Assembly: GCF_003253485.1 (NCBI RefSeq)
Contig: NZ_QKTX01000017.1
Coordinates: forward strand, 1-64,000
DNA length: 64,000 bases
From: Algoriphagus aquaeductus
Lineage (GTDB): Bacteria > Bacteroidota > Bacteroidia > Cytophagales > Cyclobacteriaceae
Direction of reading: 5' to 3'
In this document: in pieces, positions 1 through 9,389 of the stretch
How positions within the stretch are numbered: the stretch's first letter is position 1
Layout of the letters: the number at the start of each line of letters is the position of its first letter
Notes under the pieces: model-generated
Told to the model about the DNA's origin: nothing
The model's input: the letters and a program-made list of their open reading frames with translations, nothing else
Database searches by the model: none
Translations under genes and position numbers: made by a program

Positions 1-10
1 TTTTGCACAC

Positions 11-30
11 CTCAAAATATCCATTTTGAG
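11..30. repeat. short inverted repeat
   Basis: Perfect 8-bp inverted repeat (CTCAAAAT / ATTTTGAG) with a 4-base loop, just beyond the hairpin that follows gldN. It may be a second terminator element or belong to whatever lies to the left of the window. Confidence 0.35.
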
Positions 31-39
31 TTAAACAAG

Positions 40-69
40 AAAGGCTAGCCGAGAAATCAGCTAGCCTTT
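40..69 (-). terminator. hairpin downstream of gldN
   Basis: A 10-bp inverted repeat (AAAGGCTAGC / GCTAGCCTTT) with a 10-base loop lies 34 bases past the gldN stop. In the gldN direction it is followed by a weak T-rich stretch. It probably ends the gldKLMN transcript. Confidence 0.6.
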
Positions 70-102
70 AAACTATCTACTTTTGAGACAGCCTCTTTTC
101 TA

Positions 103-915
103 TTACCACTCCCAAAGGGAGTTTTCAAATTCTAATAGCTTGTACTCAAACTCCAAAGAGTTGATATACGCCTGCATCTCCGGATTAGGATGATCTGCTT
201 TTACCAAATCGGCAATCAAAGCCTCGTCAGGATTAGTGAATCTTCGAACCACAGATCTAAACAATCTGGATTCAAAAGCCTCATCATAGGTCAGGCTTTT
301 GGAAATGTTCTGAAAATTCAACCAACGCGCTTCCGGGTGATTCTTAAAGTAATTCACAAAATCCTTGTATCGGATATACGCAACTGTCTTTTGACCGGCA
401 TTGGCATTGGTAACCGAAGGCATGACAAGCTCAATATACTTGATATCAAAGACTAAATCTGAATGATGACGGTCAAACACAAAGTCTTCCTTGAAATCGA
501 GATAATACAATTGCTTCATGAAGATCGAATCACCATTGGCAGAGATCCAGAAATTATCTTGGAATTCCGCAATAGAAAGTGGCTTGGTGAAATCTTCGTC
601 AGCAAAAACTTCCAATGCGTTTTCATCCACCACCGCTTTGTAAATATGGTTTACAATTCCATTGGCCTTATTATCTCCTGAACCGTAAAGAGAAAGATTA
701 TACTTTTCCCTTAGATCAATTCTTCTCCAAACAGAGATTTGGTACATTTTATCATCCTCTCGGATACGTTTGGCAGATAATACGGTGTCCATGGCAAATT
801 GCCGATCCCCAAATCCGGAAGGATTCACAGAAGTGGCCACCTGTCCAACAGCCAAGTCACTAATTCCAAAGGCAATTAGCATTACCGAAAAGATGTGTCG
901 CACAAATCGTTTCAT
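103..915 (-). CDS. gldN: gliding motility / type IX secretion protein GldN
   Basis: 270 aa. The first ~25 residues form a signal peptide (basic start, hydrophobic core, cleavage near AVGQ), so the protein is exported to the periplasm. It sits last in the order gldK-gldL-gldM-gldN, which is diagnostic for the type IX secretion system. From family knowledge, GldN/PorN forms a periplasmic ring with the lipoprotein GldK under the outer membrane and contacts GldM. The sequence has the mixed charged and aromatic composition of GldN and no membrane segment after the signal. The ATG at 915 is the natural start, 27 bases after the gldM stop, so translation in one operon is likely. Confidence 0.9.
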   Translation of the reverse strand: MKRFVRHIFSVMLIAFGISDLAVGQVATSVNPSGFGDRQFAMDTVLSAKRIREDDKMYQISVWRRIDLREKYNLSLYGSGDNKANGIVNHIYKAVVDENALEVFADEDFTKPLSIAEFQDNFWISANGDSIFMKQLYYLDFKEDFVFDRHHSDLVFDIKYIELVMPSVTNANAGQKTVAYIRYKDFVNYFKNHPEARWLNFQNISKSLTYDEAFESRLFRSVVRRFTNPDEALIADLVKADHPNPEMQAYINSLEFEYKLLEFENSLWEW

Positions 916-942
916 AGGAAGTTTATTTAAATCGAGTTCCTC

Positions 943-2544
943 TTATTTAATCGGAATTCGAAGGATTTCTCTTTGTTCAGAGTTGATTTTGTTGCCTCTG
1001 AAGTTGGTTCTTGTTACTTGAGTTACTCGAACTACGATTTGGTCACCCGGTCTGGCACTTTCGAGCAAAGATCTCATACCGGAGCCAATTGGAACCGTAG
1101 CTCTTGGGACCTCACTTCTCAAGAGGATCAATTCTCCTCCCGTCACCTCGAAATTAGCGTCCTTGGCCATCGTTCTGGCGAAAGTAGGCTCAGGTTTGGC
1201 AATTATCTTCATTCCACTCAATACATTCACGGGTTGAGCTTGGCTCATATCCAATTCTGCTCCATTTGATCCCACCGCACGGATAGTGGGTGCAGGTACA
1301 GGCTTGATATCAAACGAAACGTCTCCGATTTTATTACCTCCACTGCTGACGCCAATCGTCACTTTACCGGAAGCTCCGGGAATCACAGTCACCTGACCTG
1401 GACGATTGCCTTTGATCGGTTGACCATTGGAAACATTGAACTCAGGAGAATACGTATTTCCCAAAGCTGGAACTTCGATAAGAAGCTCATTGGCGCAATC
1501 TGCATACAATTGCTGCACGACCTCTGAAGAAACTTTGATCACAGGCTGTGCAACGAAGTACTCATATTCTACCGGGAGCACTTTGTCTTCACCACCCACA
1601 TTGGTCACAATTTCTCCTTTAAGAACTTTACGAGCCAACCCTTTGTCATCGTATTGACCGGCGGGCGTAGCTGTAAACTCAATCTTACCAAAACCTTTCT
1701 CATCTACAGGTACCGCACGTCCGTCCAAACTCATGGTAGGTACTGCGGAGGAAGAAGAAGAAGCGATAAACATGGTACCTTCGAATTTGGTACCTGCTGC
1801 AACCACATTCGATACAGCGGAGATTTTTGCTTCAGTGATGTCAGCTTTGAAATAAAACGATCCAATGGTATTGGCGATATTGGTCAAAGATTCACTTTCG
1901 ATATTCAATACCTCATTCTGGAATTGAGAAATCAATGCGATCACTGCACCCACTGGAGATTTGACAAAAGTCAAAGCCACAAAACTCTTATTTCTGGCCT
2001 CACGATCGTTTGCAAAGAGTTCGATTTCTGCTGCATCTCTCGCGATTGGACGGAATGTCAAATCGGTGATTCCAATTCCACTAAGTATTCCTTGAATAGT
2101 TTGAGGATATTCATTTAGCTTTTGCTTCATTTCTTCCCCCTTACCATTATTGGCAAACATGTTTCCAGGAACCTCAGTATTTTTCAGGTTGGCATTCACA
2201 AAGTTGCCTTCCTCATTCTTCGCATTGGACTGAAGGATCAAATCCTGCTTGAGTTGTTCCAGGTAATCATAGATTTCCTTGGTAGCTTCTCTGACCTTTT
2301 TGGCAGCAGCTACTTTGGGAACGTCCTTTTCATTGTTACCTTGTTGCTCTACCGTGTATTCAATCGAACCTACGGTAGACTCATTCTTCAAAATATAATT
2401 TCTGGAAGTTCTTTCCATCCCGTCATTGAGAAGGACAAACTTCTGGAGGATCTGATTACTTACCTGGAGGGCCAGCAAGGCCGTCAATACCAGGTACATC
2501 ATCCCGATCATCCGCTGTCTAGGTGTCTCTTTAGCTCCTGCCAT
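943..2544 (-). CDS. gldM: gliding motility / type IX secretion motor protein GldM
   Basis: 533 aa. One transmembrane helix near the N-terminus (about residues 12-33, MIGMMYLVLTALLALQ) is followed by a long periplasmic part of beta-rich domains, the GldM/PorM architecture. Arg9 in the TPRQR start matches the position reported to interact with an acidic residue of GldL in the proton-driven motor. GldM spans the periplasm and passes motion from the inner-membrane GldL ring to the GldK/GldN ring. The gene lies between gldL and gldN with 38- and 27-base gaps, so it is co-transcribed. Confidence 0.95.
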   Translation of the reverse strand: MAGAKETPRQRMIGMMYLVLTALLALQVSNQILQKFVLLNDGMERTSRNYILKNESTVGSIEYTVEQQGNNEKDVPKVAAAKKVREATKEIYDYLEQLKQDLILQSNAKNEEGNFVNANLKNTEVPGNMFANNGKGEEMKQKLNEYPQTIQGILSGIGITDLTFRPIARDAAEIELFANDREARNKSFVALTFVKSPVGAVIALISQFQNEVLNIESESLTNIANTIGSFYFKADITEAKISAVSNVVAAGTKFEGTMFIASSSSSAVPTMSLDGRAVPVDEKGFGKIEFTATPAGQYDDKGLARKVLKGEIVTNVGGEDKVLPVEYEYFVAQPVIKVSSEVVQQLYADCANELLIEVPALGNTYSPEFNVSNGQPIKGNRPGQVTVIPGASGKVTIGVSSGGNKIGDVSFDIKPVPAPTIRAVGSNGAELDMSQAQPVNVLSGMKIIAKPEPTFARTMAKDANFEVTGGELILLRSEVPRATVPIGSGMRSLLESARPGDQIVVRVTQVTRTNFRGNKINSEQREILRIPIK

Positions 2545-2582
2545 CTTCTGTTTTTTTCTATGCTAGATGTGAGAGAATCGGA

Positions 2583-3356
2583 TTAACCTTTCATGGCAGA
2601 AAGCATTCCACCATAGATTTTGTTGAGAGAGCTAACATTTTGATTCAACTTAGCCAATTCATTTTTGAAGGCTTCAGTTTCCTTTCCAGCTTCTGTAATC
2701 CCTGCCATAGCAGCAGACATATTGCTGTAGAATTTATTCAATGTCTTCACATGACTGTTGGCGTCTTGAAGCTCCAATTCATAGACTGCATTGAGGGCAG
2801 AAAGATTCTTGGTCACGGTCTGAATCTGGGTGTGATATGCTTTTGCATCTTGTGATGCGGCAGACATTTCAGTAAGTGCCGCGGCAGTTTTACCATAAGA
2901 AACGTTCATATCGGCCAAAGTCTTGGCAGCAGATTTGACATTAGTAGCATATTCGTTGGTAGCCACTGCAGCATCTGAAAGATTTCCCATCTTTTCTGCA
3001 GAAGTGGCCAGGTTTTGCATTCCTTTACCAAGGCTTTCGATCAATTCAGGACCGATCTTAGCTTTGGAAAGCATGTCATCAAGCTTGGCAGAAACATCAT
3101 CACCTTTAGATTTTTTCGAAGACCCCCCGTCTGCTAGCTCTGGATAGATTTTACTCCAATCCATTTCTTCTTGTCTTGGCTCGAATGCGGATAGGAAGAA
3201 GATAATTGCCTCAGTTGTCAAACCTACACCAATCATCAGGTTGGCACCTTGCCAATCTAGAATTTTAAACATCGCACCGAGAATAACGACTGCTGCACCA
3301 ATACCGTAGATCTTGGGCATGACGCTGGAATAAAAGAAGTTGCCTTTGCTAGCCAT
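2583..3356 (-). CDS. gldL: gliding motility / type IX secretion motor protein GldL
   Basis: 257 aa inner-membrane protein. Two transmembrane helices occupy about residues 15-33 and 40-58; the second carries Glu49 in GLTTEAIIFF, the position of the conserved protonatable glutamate of the GldL motor. The rest (about 75-257) is a cytoplasmic helical region with heptad-like Ala/Leu spacing. From family knowledge, five GldL surround two GldM and convert proton motive force into rotation. It lies between gldK and gldM in the standard order. Confidence 0.95.
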   Translation of the reverse strand: MASKGNFFYSSVMPKIYGIGAAVVILGAMFKILDWQGANLMIGVGLTTEAIIFFLSAFEPRQEEMDWSKIYPELADGGSSKKSKGDDVSAKLDDMLSKAKIGPELIESLGKGMQNLATSAEKMGNLSDAAVATNEYATNVKSAAKTLADMNVSYGKTAAALTEMSAASQDAKAYHTQIQTVTKNLSALNAVYELELQDANSHVKTLNKFYSNMSAAMAGITEAGKETEAFKNELAKLNQNVSSLNKIYGGMLSAMKG

Positions 3357-3395
3357 TTTGTAATTTTTGAATTAAGGTTTAGGTTTTTGTTTTTT

Positions 3396-4490
3396 TTATC
3401 TTCTTGTTCTTTTTGATGATTTGACGTCCATAGAGCCGGATCTACCGATGAAGGTCATGGCCGTACGGAAACCGATGTGAGCTTGAGCAACATCCTGGTA
3501 CTCATAAGCTCTGGTTGAGGTTTCTAGGTAATGTGCGATATCTTTCCAACTTCCTCCGCGAACAAGCTTTCTAGGCTCATTTGGGTCATCGTAGACAGGA
3601 TCCAAATCCCAAGTGTCCACTCGAGCGGTAGCTTTGTAAGCATCCATCACCCATTCCGCTACATTTCCTGACATATTATATAGTCCAAAACCATTGGGAG
3701 CAAATACATCTACCGGCGCCGTGTAGGCAAAGCCGTCGTCAATGTAATTACCTCTTCCAGGCTTAAAGTTGGCCATTAGACAACCTCTTTTATTTTTAAG
3801 ATATGGACCTCCCCAAGGATACTTGGCCACATCTTTTCCACCTTTTGCAGCATATTCCCATTCCGCTTCTGAAGGCAATCGGAAGGAAGGCACATCAAAG
3901 TCAGATTCATCGTTTGCTCTAAGGTGGTAAGTTCTCCACTCGCAGTATTTCTTAGCTTGATCCCAAGTGACTCCTACTACAGGATAATTATCAAAGGCAG
4001 GATGATCAAAATAAAACTCCATTAACGGATCACCATAGTGGTATGAAAAACTGGTAGACCAAACAGTAGTATCCGGTCTCAACTCATCATAATTCAAAGA
4101 TGGAGGATCTTTAAGTGTGGTTGGTGTACCTGTCGCTAGCTCACCATTTTTGACCGCTTCCAAAAATTGGCGGTACTTGTTGTTGGAAACTTCATATTTG
4201 TCCATGAAAAATTCAGAGATGGTAATCTGCTTGTTCATTGCAGATTGGGTGTAGGCAATATCCTCATCCGACTGCCCCATCCAAAACGTACCCGCTTTCA
4301 CCGGAACCATGTCGATCGGAAGGTTTTGCTGCCAGCTTGCCCTTTTGGGAACCCCTGTCACCTCACCCCTTCTGTTTGCTTTCTCGCTAGCCGAACCCTT
4401 CTTATTAAAAAGACCACAACCCGGTAGCAAAAGAACAATTGCTAGACCAAAAGTGAGCGGCACTAAACGGAGTTTCATTTTTTTATACAT
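3396..4490 (-). CDS. gldK: gliding motility / type IX secretion lipoprotein GldK
   Basis: 364 aa. The N-terminus is a lipoprotein signal with lipobox LLPGC (Cys about residue 25), so it should be anchored to the outer membrane facing the periplasm. Residues about 60-350 form a formylglycine-generating-enzyme-like (FGE-sulfatase/SUMF1) domain, with GTFWMGQSDEDI, PVVGVTWDQAKKYCEWR and RLPSEAEWEYAAKGG. In GldK/PorK this fold is structural. GldK is the first gene of gldKLMN. The ATG at 4490 is used; an ATG at 4478 would also leave a complete signal. Confidence 0.93.
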   Translation of the reverse strand: MYKKMKLRLVPLTFGLAIVLLLPGCGLFNKKGSASEKANRRGEVTGVPKRASWQQNLPIDMVPVKAGTFWMGQSDEDIAYTQSAMNKQITISEFFMDKYEVSNNKYRQFLEAVKNGELATGTPTTLKDPPSLNYDELRPDTTVWSTSFSYHYGDPLMEFYFDHPAFDNYPVVGVTWDQAKKYCEWRTYHLRANDESDFDVPSFRLPSEAEWEYAAKGGKDVAKYPWGGPYLKNKRGCLMANFKPGRGNYIDDGFAYTAPVDVFAPNGFGLYNMSGNVAEWVMDAYKATARVDTWDLDPVYDDPNEPRKLVRGGSWKDIAHYLETSTRAYEYQDVAQAHIGFRTAMTFIGRSGSMDVKSSKRTRR

Positions 4491-4610
4491 AAATGACGTT
4501 TTTTAAATCATCAAATTCTTCCCAATCTAAAATCTTCATGGAGTTCGAAATTTAGCGGAATAAACCGCACTAATGCAAATAACCTGCCAATTTTAAACCT
4601 TTTTGTAAAT

Positions 4611-4618
4611 CAAACGTA
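4611..4618 (-). promoter_or_regulatory. putative -7 promoter motif upstream of gldK
   Basis: TACGTTTG on the minus strand fits the Bacteroidota TAnnTTTG consensus. A start site just downstream would give gldKLMN a leader of about 110 bases. No clear -33 TTTG is seen at the expected spacing. Confidence 0.4.
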
Positions 4619-4659
4619 ACGCAGATTTTTGTAACACTATACTGAGGTAGACCAGTGTT

Positions 4660-5640
4660 TTAAAACCTGAATCTAGGAGTTCTTTGGATCACTCTTTCTA
4701 TTTCCCTACTTACCTCCACCAGAGTGTACCTTAGCATTAATTCATGTGAAGTAGGAGACTTGGCCTCCAATCCACCCACTACCAAATCAAACGCATAGCC
4801 CAGTTTCAACGAATTATCCCTTAAAAGACTGTAGCCCAAAATCAGGGAAATGGATTCTTCCCCTCTGTACGCCAATCCCCCATTGATCCTATTCTGATGA
4901 GTAGCCATAACGCTCACATCATAGGAAAAATTATTAAAGCCAACAGATTTTATAAGGAAACTCGGCTCAATTCTCAACTGACCTATTGGCCGAACCCTAT
5001 ATCCAAAAAGAAAGTAGCTGTGATCTTTCAGCTGATTCTCATAGGAGGCATCTCCGAAATCAAAAGTTGGTTGATTTAAATGCTTGGCACTTAATCCCAA
5101 ATAAAAATCTCTCCGGTCAAAAAACACCCCTGCTCCAAAGTCCAAAGCCATTTGATTTTCTTTACCTGCTTGAGGAAGATTAGGTTCGGGATTGACCACG
5201 ATGAGTTCCCCATAATCCAAAGCACTTGAGAACATGCCGACATACCCTCCCACACTTAGGGTTGACCTTTTGATTTTTTTATGATAACTCCCTTGTAGGT
5301 TAATCTCCAAATTGGATGTGGCTCCAATCTTATCATTTACAAGCGTAAGACCATAACCGACATTCTTAGAATCCAGCCTTCCCTGAGCGGAAATCAATTG
5401 GGTAGTGGGAGCTCCACCGGCACCAGAACTTGTGGTGTAATTCAACCATTGAGACCGATGCAGTGCCGAAAAACGGTACCCGCTTTCTTTACCTACCACC
5501 GCGGGATTGTAAAATGTCCCATTGAACATGTACTGCGTAAACTGCGCGTCTTGCTGAGCAAAAGCAACCTTTGAAGCTAGCAGAAAGGTCACAGTAAGAC
5601 TAAGTTTGAAAAAAATATCCAATGGGCTTTTTGTAGTCAT
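4660..5640 (-). CDS. PorP/SprF-family type IX secretion outer-membrane protein
   Basis: 326 aa with a signal peptide ending near VAFAQQ. It then starts with QDAQFTQYMFNGTFYNPAVVG, the signature opening of the PorP/SprF family, and continues as alternating beta strands of an outer-membrane barrel. Family members link type IX cargo or adhesins such as SprB to the outer membrane. It lies 169 bases upstream of gldK on the same strand, so a T9SS role is well supported, though its specific cargo is unknown. An SprF/PorP gene next to gldKLMN is a recurrent arrangement in this phylum. Confidence 0.88.
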   Translation of the reverse strand: MTTKSPLDIFFKLSLTVTFLLASKVAFAQQDAQFTQYMFNGTFYNPAVVGKESGYRFSALHRSQWLNYTTSSGAGGAPTTQLISAQGRLDSKNVGYGLTLVNDKIGATSNLEINLQGSYHKKIKRSTLSVGGYVGMFSSALDYGELIVVNPEPNLPQAGKENQMALDFGAGVFFDRRDFYLGLSAKHLNQPTFDFGDASYENQLKDHSYFLFGYRVRPIGQLRIEPSFLIKSVGFNNFSYDVSVMATHQNRINGGLAYRGEESISLILGYSLLRDNSLKLGYAFDLVVGGLEAKSPTSHELMLRYTLVEVSREIERVIQRTPRFRF

Positions 5641-5656
5641 TTGGCTATGGCTTGTT

Positions 5657-5664
5657 CAAATTTA
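5657..5664 (-). promoter_or_regulatory. putative -7 promoter motif upstream of the sprF-like gene
   Basis: TAAATTTG on the minus strand fits TAnnTTTG and lies 17 bases ahead of the start codon, implying a very short leader. No convincing -33 element is seen. Confidence 0.45.
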
Positions 5665-5714
5665 AACTAGTGTAGGAATTTAAACTGAAAAACCACAGAA
5701 AATGATTCTAAGAA

Positions 5715-6488
5715 TTACAAATTATTGGCCTTTTTTATATAAAGCTCCAATGCACCGGTCATACTTGGGGCATTTGGCATCGGAGCTTCAATATCCAAAA
5801 TCAAACCCATATCTCTTACCGCTTGGGCTGTGGTAGGCCCAAAAGCTGCTATTCTGGTATTTCCTTGCTCAAAATCTGGGAAATTTTGCTTCAAAGATTT
5901 TATACCTGAAGGACTGAAAAACGCAAGGATATCATATTTGACATCTGCCAAATCTGAGAGATCTGCGGCGACGGTGTGATAAATGATTGCTTCGGTAAAC
6001 GTGATGCCATGCTTTTCCATGTATCCCGGAATATCATCTTTTCTGATATCCGAGCAGGGGAAAAGATATTTCTCGTTTTTATGCTTTTTAAAATAATCAA
6101 ACAAATCCTCAGCGGTCTTCTGACCTACAAAAAGCTTGCGTTTCCTGATGACGATGTATTTTTGAAGGTAGTGCGCTGTTTGATCAGAAATACAGAAATA
6201 TTTCATTTCAGCAGGCATTTCAATTTTGAAATCCTTGCAGATCGCAAAAAAGTGATCAATCGCATTTCTGCTGGTAAAAATAACCGCCGTATGCTTCAGG
6301 ATATCGATTTTCTGCTTTCTAAACTCCTTCGGCGGGACTGGCTCAACCTTGATAAATTGTCTAAAATCAATTTTGAGCTTGTATTTTTCCGCAAGAAGTA
6401 AATAGGGAGAATTTGCGTCTGTAGGCTTTGGCTGGGAAACTAGGATACTTTTTACTGGCTTAAAGCGATCTTTTGGAGCTGCACTCAT
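5715..6488 (-). CDS. hemD: uroporphyrinogen-III synthase
   Basis: 257 aa. It resembles HemD: a two-domain alpha/beta protein with the recurring pattern TAVIFTSRNAIDHFF in the first half, and YDILAFFSPSGIKSL and RIAAFGPTTAQAVRDMG in the second. HemD cyclises hydroxymethylbilane to uroporphyrinogen III in heme and corrinoid synthesis. Sequence in this family is weakly conserved, so the call rests on the SxxA/SPSG and GPTTA motifs plus length. No other heme biosynthesis gene is adjacent. It is 33 bases after the DUF4271 gene stop, suggesting they are transcribed together. Confidence 0.85.
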   Translation of the reverse strand: MSAAPKDRFKPVKSILVSQPKPTDANSPYLLLAEKYKLKIDFRQFIKVEPVPPKEFRKQKIDILKHTAVIFTSRNAIDHFFAICKDFKIEMPAEMKYFCISDQTAHYLQKYIVIRKRKLFVGQKTAEDLFDYFKKHKNEKYLFPCSDIRKDDIPGYMEKHGITFTEAIIYHTVAADLSDLADVKYDILAFFSPSGIKSLKQNFPDFEQGNTRIAAFGPTTAQAVRDMGLILDIEAPMPNAPSMTGALELYIKKANNL

Positions 6489-6521
6489 GCTAGTCTTTCC
6501 TTTATTTATGAGTTTAAAACG

Positions 6522-7634
6522 TCATTGGCCTAGCACCATAATCCACTTGGAGAGGATTAAAAAAGGTACTATTTCCGCGATGCAAAGGTAAGTAAATAAA
6601 TGGTATTTCTTAAAACTCAACCGATTCATCATAATCAAAAAGAGCCCGAAGACCCCTAAGACATAAAACCAAAAGAACAAAGACATCAGCGAACCGAAGA
6701 CCGAGGAGATTACTGAAAAATTGTTGACCATAAAATAACACCCTATTAGGATCACCGCGGAAAACCCGATTACAATTAGGCGTAGCAAGTAGAAAAAATG
6801 AGCGAATTCAGATTTGCCCAGGTCAAAGAGATAGCTGATTATCCTGATGGCGATAAATTTAAGAATCGTCAAAATCAACATGCCAAAAGACCCTGCGAGC
6901 CAAATCATCATAAACGAGGCAAAATCCCACCCCAACCAACCTTTCAGCCATTCCGGCCTAAAAATCAAAATTGAGGTTACGGCACTTTGAGAAATCATCA
7001 TTCCGACAATCAACAAATAAAACAGGATATCGAAAGAGAAGAACTTCTGCAAACTCCCACTTTCTGAAAAATCCTCGGCATTAATCACTGCCAGTGGCTG
7101 CAACAACACGCCCAGTAGATAGGGATACGCCAGTCGATAAATAGCCAGTAGGAAAAGAATAATCAAAAGGGAGGTGAAATAAAAATCTTTGATCGGCTGG
7201 GCGATGACCCTTCTATTCTCAGGCGTATCTCCGGCTTTGGCTGTAAAGCCCATAGTCATTTCCTGATCTAAAACTTTTGAAACACTCAATGAAACTCCCC
7301 CAAGACTGATCCTGTCATTGATGACTGTCAATTGGATGGTTTCTTTCTCAAACTCTTCTTTCAGCTTGTAGACAGGCACCTGAAAAACAGTATCCTTTTG
7401 AAACAACCTCCACAGCTTCCCCTCGATAAATAGCGTGGAATTCCCTGGAACCTCAAATCTTAAAAACGACTCTGGAAAAGTCTCTAAATTTACCGACAGC
7501 TGTTTTTGGACTTCTCGGGAGACAAGAGATTGTTTGTCTGAATTGACCCATTCTTGGTCATAATTCTCCACTAATTGGGCAAAACCAGTACGGCCCAAAA
7601 ACAGAAAACCAAGAATCAATACAAGCCTTAACAT
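6522..7634 (-). CDS. DUF4271 integral membrane protein
   Basis: 370 aa from the ATG at 7634; an in-frame TTG at 7646 is less likely. A signal peptide (MLRLVLILGFLFLGRTGFAQ) is followed by about 130 periplasmic residues, then around seven transmembrane helices from about residue 150 to the C-terminus. This matches the DUF4271 family found in Bacteroidota next to hemD. The function is not known. Its position between hemD and an outer-membrane protein gene suggests an envelope role, which is inference. Confidence 0.75.
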   Translation of the reverse strand: MLRLVLILGFLFLGRTGFAQLVENYDQEWVNSDKQSLVSREVQKQLSVNLETFPESFLRFEVPGNSTLFIEGKLWRLFQKDTVFQVPVYKLKEEFEKETIQLTVINDRISLGGVSLSVSKVLDQEMTMGFTAKAGDTPENRRVIAQPIKDFYFTSLLIILFLLAIYRLAYPYLLGVLLQPLAVINAEDFSESGSLQKFFSFDILFYLLIVGMMISQSAVTSILIFRPEWLKGWLGWDFASFMMIWLAGSFGMLILTILKFIAIRIISYLFDLGKSEFAHFFYLLRLIVIGFSAVILIGCYFMVNNFSVISSVFGSLMSLFFWFYVLGVFGLFLIMMNRLSFKKYHLFTYLCIAEIVPFLILSKWIMVLGQ

Positions 7635-7651
7635 CTCAACAGTCAATCACT

Positions 7652-9343
7652 CTAAAATCTAGCCAAATAACCAAAATGAATCCGGGAGTAGGAAAACGAT
7701 AAGGGTTGCATATTCGAACTTCCCAAACCAAACACAAAACTGAACAATCCTCCTTCAGTGTCCAAATTTATTCCCAATCCAAATGAGCGGGGTTTGTCAT
7801 TTTTTGGTGAAAAATATGAGTTGTTAAGTACTCCAAAGTCTCCGAACACCATCAGAAAGGAATTGTCTCCGAAGAAAACTCGCTGCTCAGCACTAAAAAA
7901 AGCATACCTGTCGGCAAAGAAAAACTTCTCGTTGAAACCTCGGATGGACCGAAGCCCTCCCAATCGGTAAAATTCGTTGAGAAACAAATTTTCATTTTTC
8001 ATGATTGCCCCATTCAGACGAAAATACAAGCCAAGAAAAGGTTTTAGGAAAAGATGCTTTTCCGCATTTACCATACCCTGAAATTGAGGAGAGGACCTTG
8101 GGATTTCTTGGTATAATTCTACTGGAAGGGCCGTGTTTTCAATTACCCGTTTATTCCCCAATGAAATCTCGGTAGTCAAAATTGCTCCTCTTCGAGCAAA
8201 AAAAGGATCATCCAACCAGTCCCAAGTACTTCCAATTCCATATTGATTCCATCGGTAATCCAAAGATGTTGGAAGAGGGCTAGTCCTCTCTGAAGTTCCT
8301 ATCAAGTCTCCTGATTGCCTTCGGTTGAAAAACTTCAAATACCCGGAGTCAGAAATCCGATATCCAAAATCAATCTGGAAAGTCCGGTTGACAAATGAGC
8401 TGTCTTGCTTGAGCAGCGAAAAATTCAATTGAAGGTCGAGAGGAGATCGAAACAAAAAGGACTCCTTTGCACTTACCTCCAGACTTTGCGATTGAATGTT
8501 TAGGCGTTGCCAATGCACTGAAAAATCTCTTCCTTTTCCTCCAAGGTGATACAAATCCAAATTCAACTCTCCGGTCAGTAATAAGGTATTGGGTTCATTC
8601 TGATTGGGGATCAATCCGATGACACCGTCAAACACATTGATTTTTCTGTCTTTTAGAATAAAGTACGGCTTGGCAGTTTTGATCTGGAAGTTGAGTTCGG
8701 GTACGGAGGCCAAGGAAAAATAAGGTGATCTTTTAATCCTCTGGATCGATTTTTCCAAATCCGATTGGGAAAACACCGCTCCCGGCAGTATGCCCGAAAA
8801 TTGCTGCAGGTACCTTTGTTGGGTCTTGGTATCTCCGCTGACTACAAGACTATCCCAAGTAATCAACGGCCCTTCCTCAAAGACAAACACCCCAGAAAGG
8901 CTTTCCCCTTCGATTTTCACACTGTCCAGCCAGATCTTCGCGAAGGGATAACCATGGTTTTCGGCTTCTCTCACCACCTTCTCCATCCATCCATACGGCT
9001 CAGAATAATTCTTTCCAGACATACCGATTCTTGTCCAAAGCTTCTGAGGTACCTCTCCCATTCGGAGTTCTTCCCAAAAAAACAGAGGCCCGGAGTCGAT
9101 GTGAATAAATAAGGTATCCAATCGCTGCTGTTGGCCGACTTCAGTCTGAAGAAATCCATTCTCAGTCCATACATTCCTGATGGAATCCGCGAATAGCCTT
9201 GCGCTTCCTATTTCTTGAAACACCCGACTTTTGTACTGGGCCTGCTCGCTTTTTTTCCACTGAACAGAGAAAACGTTTTGTCCCAAGCACCACGTGTTTC
9301 CGAGGAGTAACCAAAACATCAGGATCAAACAAGGTGCTCTCAA
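7652..9343 (-). CDS. BamA/TamA-like outer-membrane protein
   Basis: 563 aa. A secretion signal ends near CLGQ. Residues about 25-220 contain POTRA-like repeats, and from about 230 a C-terminal Omp85-type beta barrel runs to the end, with the conserved GLRSIRGFNEKFFFADRYAF segment near residue 465. It is about 330 aa shorter than the BamA at 35958, so it is a second Omp85 protein. The start is a TTG at 9343, which gives a normal signal peptide; the ATG at 9319 would remove its basic end. The exact substrate is unknown. Confidence 0.8.
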   Translation of the reverse strand: MRAPCLILMFWLLLGNTWCLGQNVFSVQWKKSEQAQYKSRVFQEIGSARLFADSIRNVWTENGFLQTEVGQQQRLDTLFIHIDSGPLFFWEELRMGEVPQKLWTRIGMSGKNYSEPYGWMEKVVREAENHGYPFAKIWLDSVKIEGESLSGVFVFEEGPLITWDSLVVSGDTKTQQRYLQQFSGILPGAVFSQSDLEKSIQRIKRSPYFSLASVPELNFQIKTAKPYFILKDRKINVFDGVIGLIPNQNEPNTLLLTGELNLDLYHLGGKGRDFSVHWQRLNIQSQSLEVSAKESFLFRSPLDLQLNFSLLKQDSSFVNRTFQIDFGYRISDSGYLKFFNRRQSGDLIGTSERTSPLPTSLDYRWNQYGIGSTWDWLDDPFFARRGAILTTEISLGNKRVIENTALPVELYQEIPRSSPQFQGMVNAEKHLFLKPFLGLYFRLNGAIMKNENLFLNEFYRLGGLRSIRGFNEKFFFADRYAFFSAEQRVFFGDNSFLMVFGDFGVLNNSYFSPKNDKPRSFGLGINLDTEGGLFSFVFGLGSSNMQPLSFSYSRIHFGYLARF

Positions 9344-9363
9344 ACCAAGAGATGGGGATTAGT

Positions 9364-9371
9364 TATATTTG
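9364..9371 (+). promoter_or_regulatory. putative -7 promoter motif of hemW
   Basis: TATATTTG fits the TAnnTTTG consensus and lies 19 bases ahead of the hemW start in a 46-base divergent gap. No clear -33 TTTG is present. Confidence 0.45.
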
Positions 9372-9389
9372 CAAGTTAACTGAAATAGC

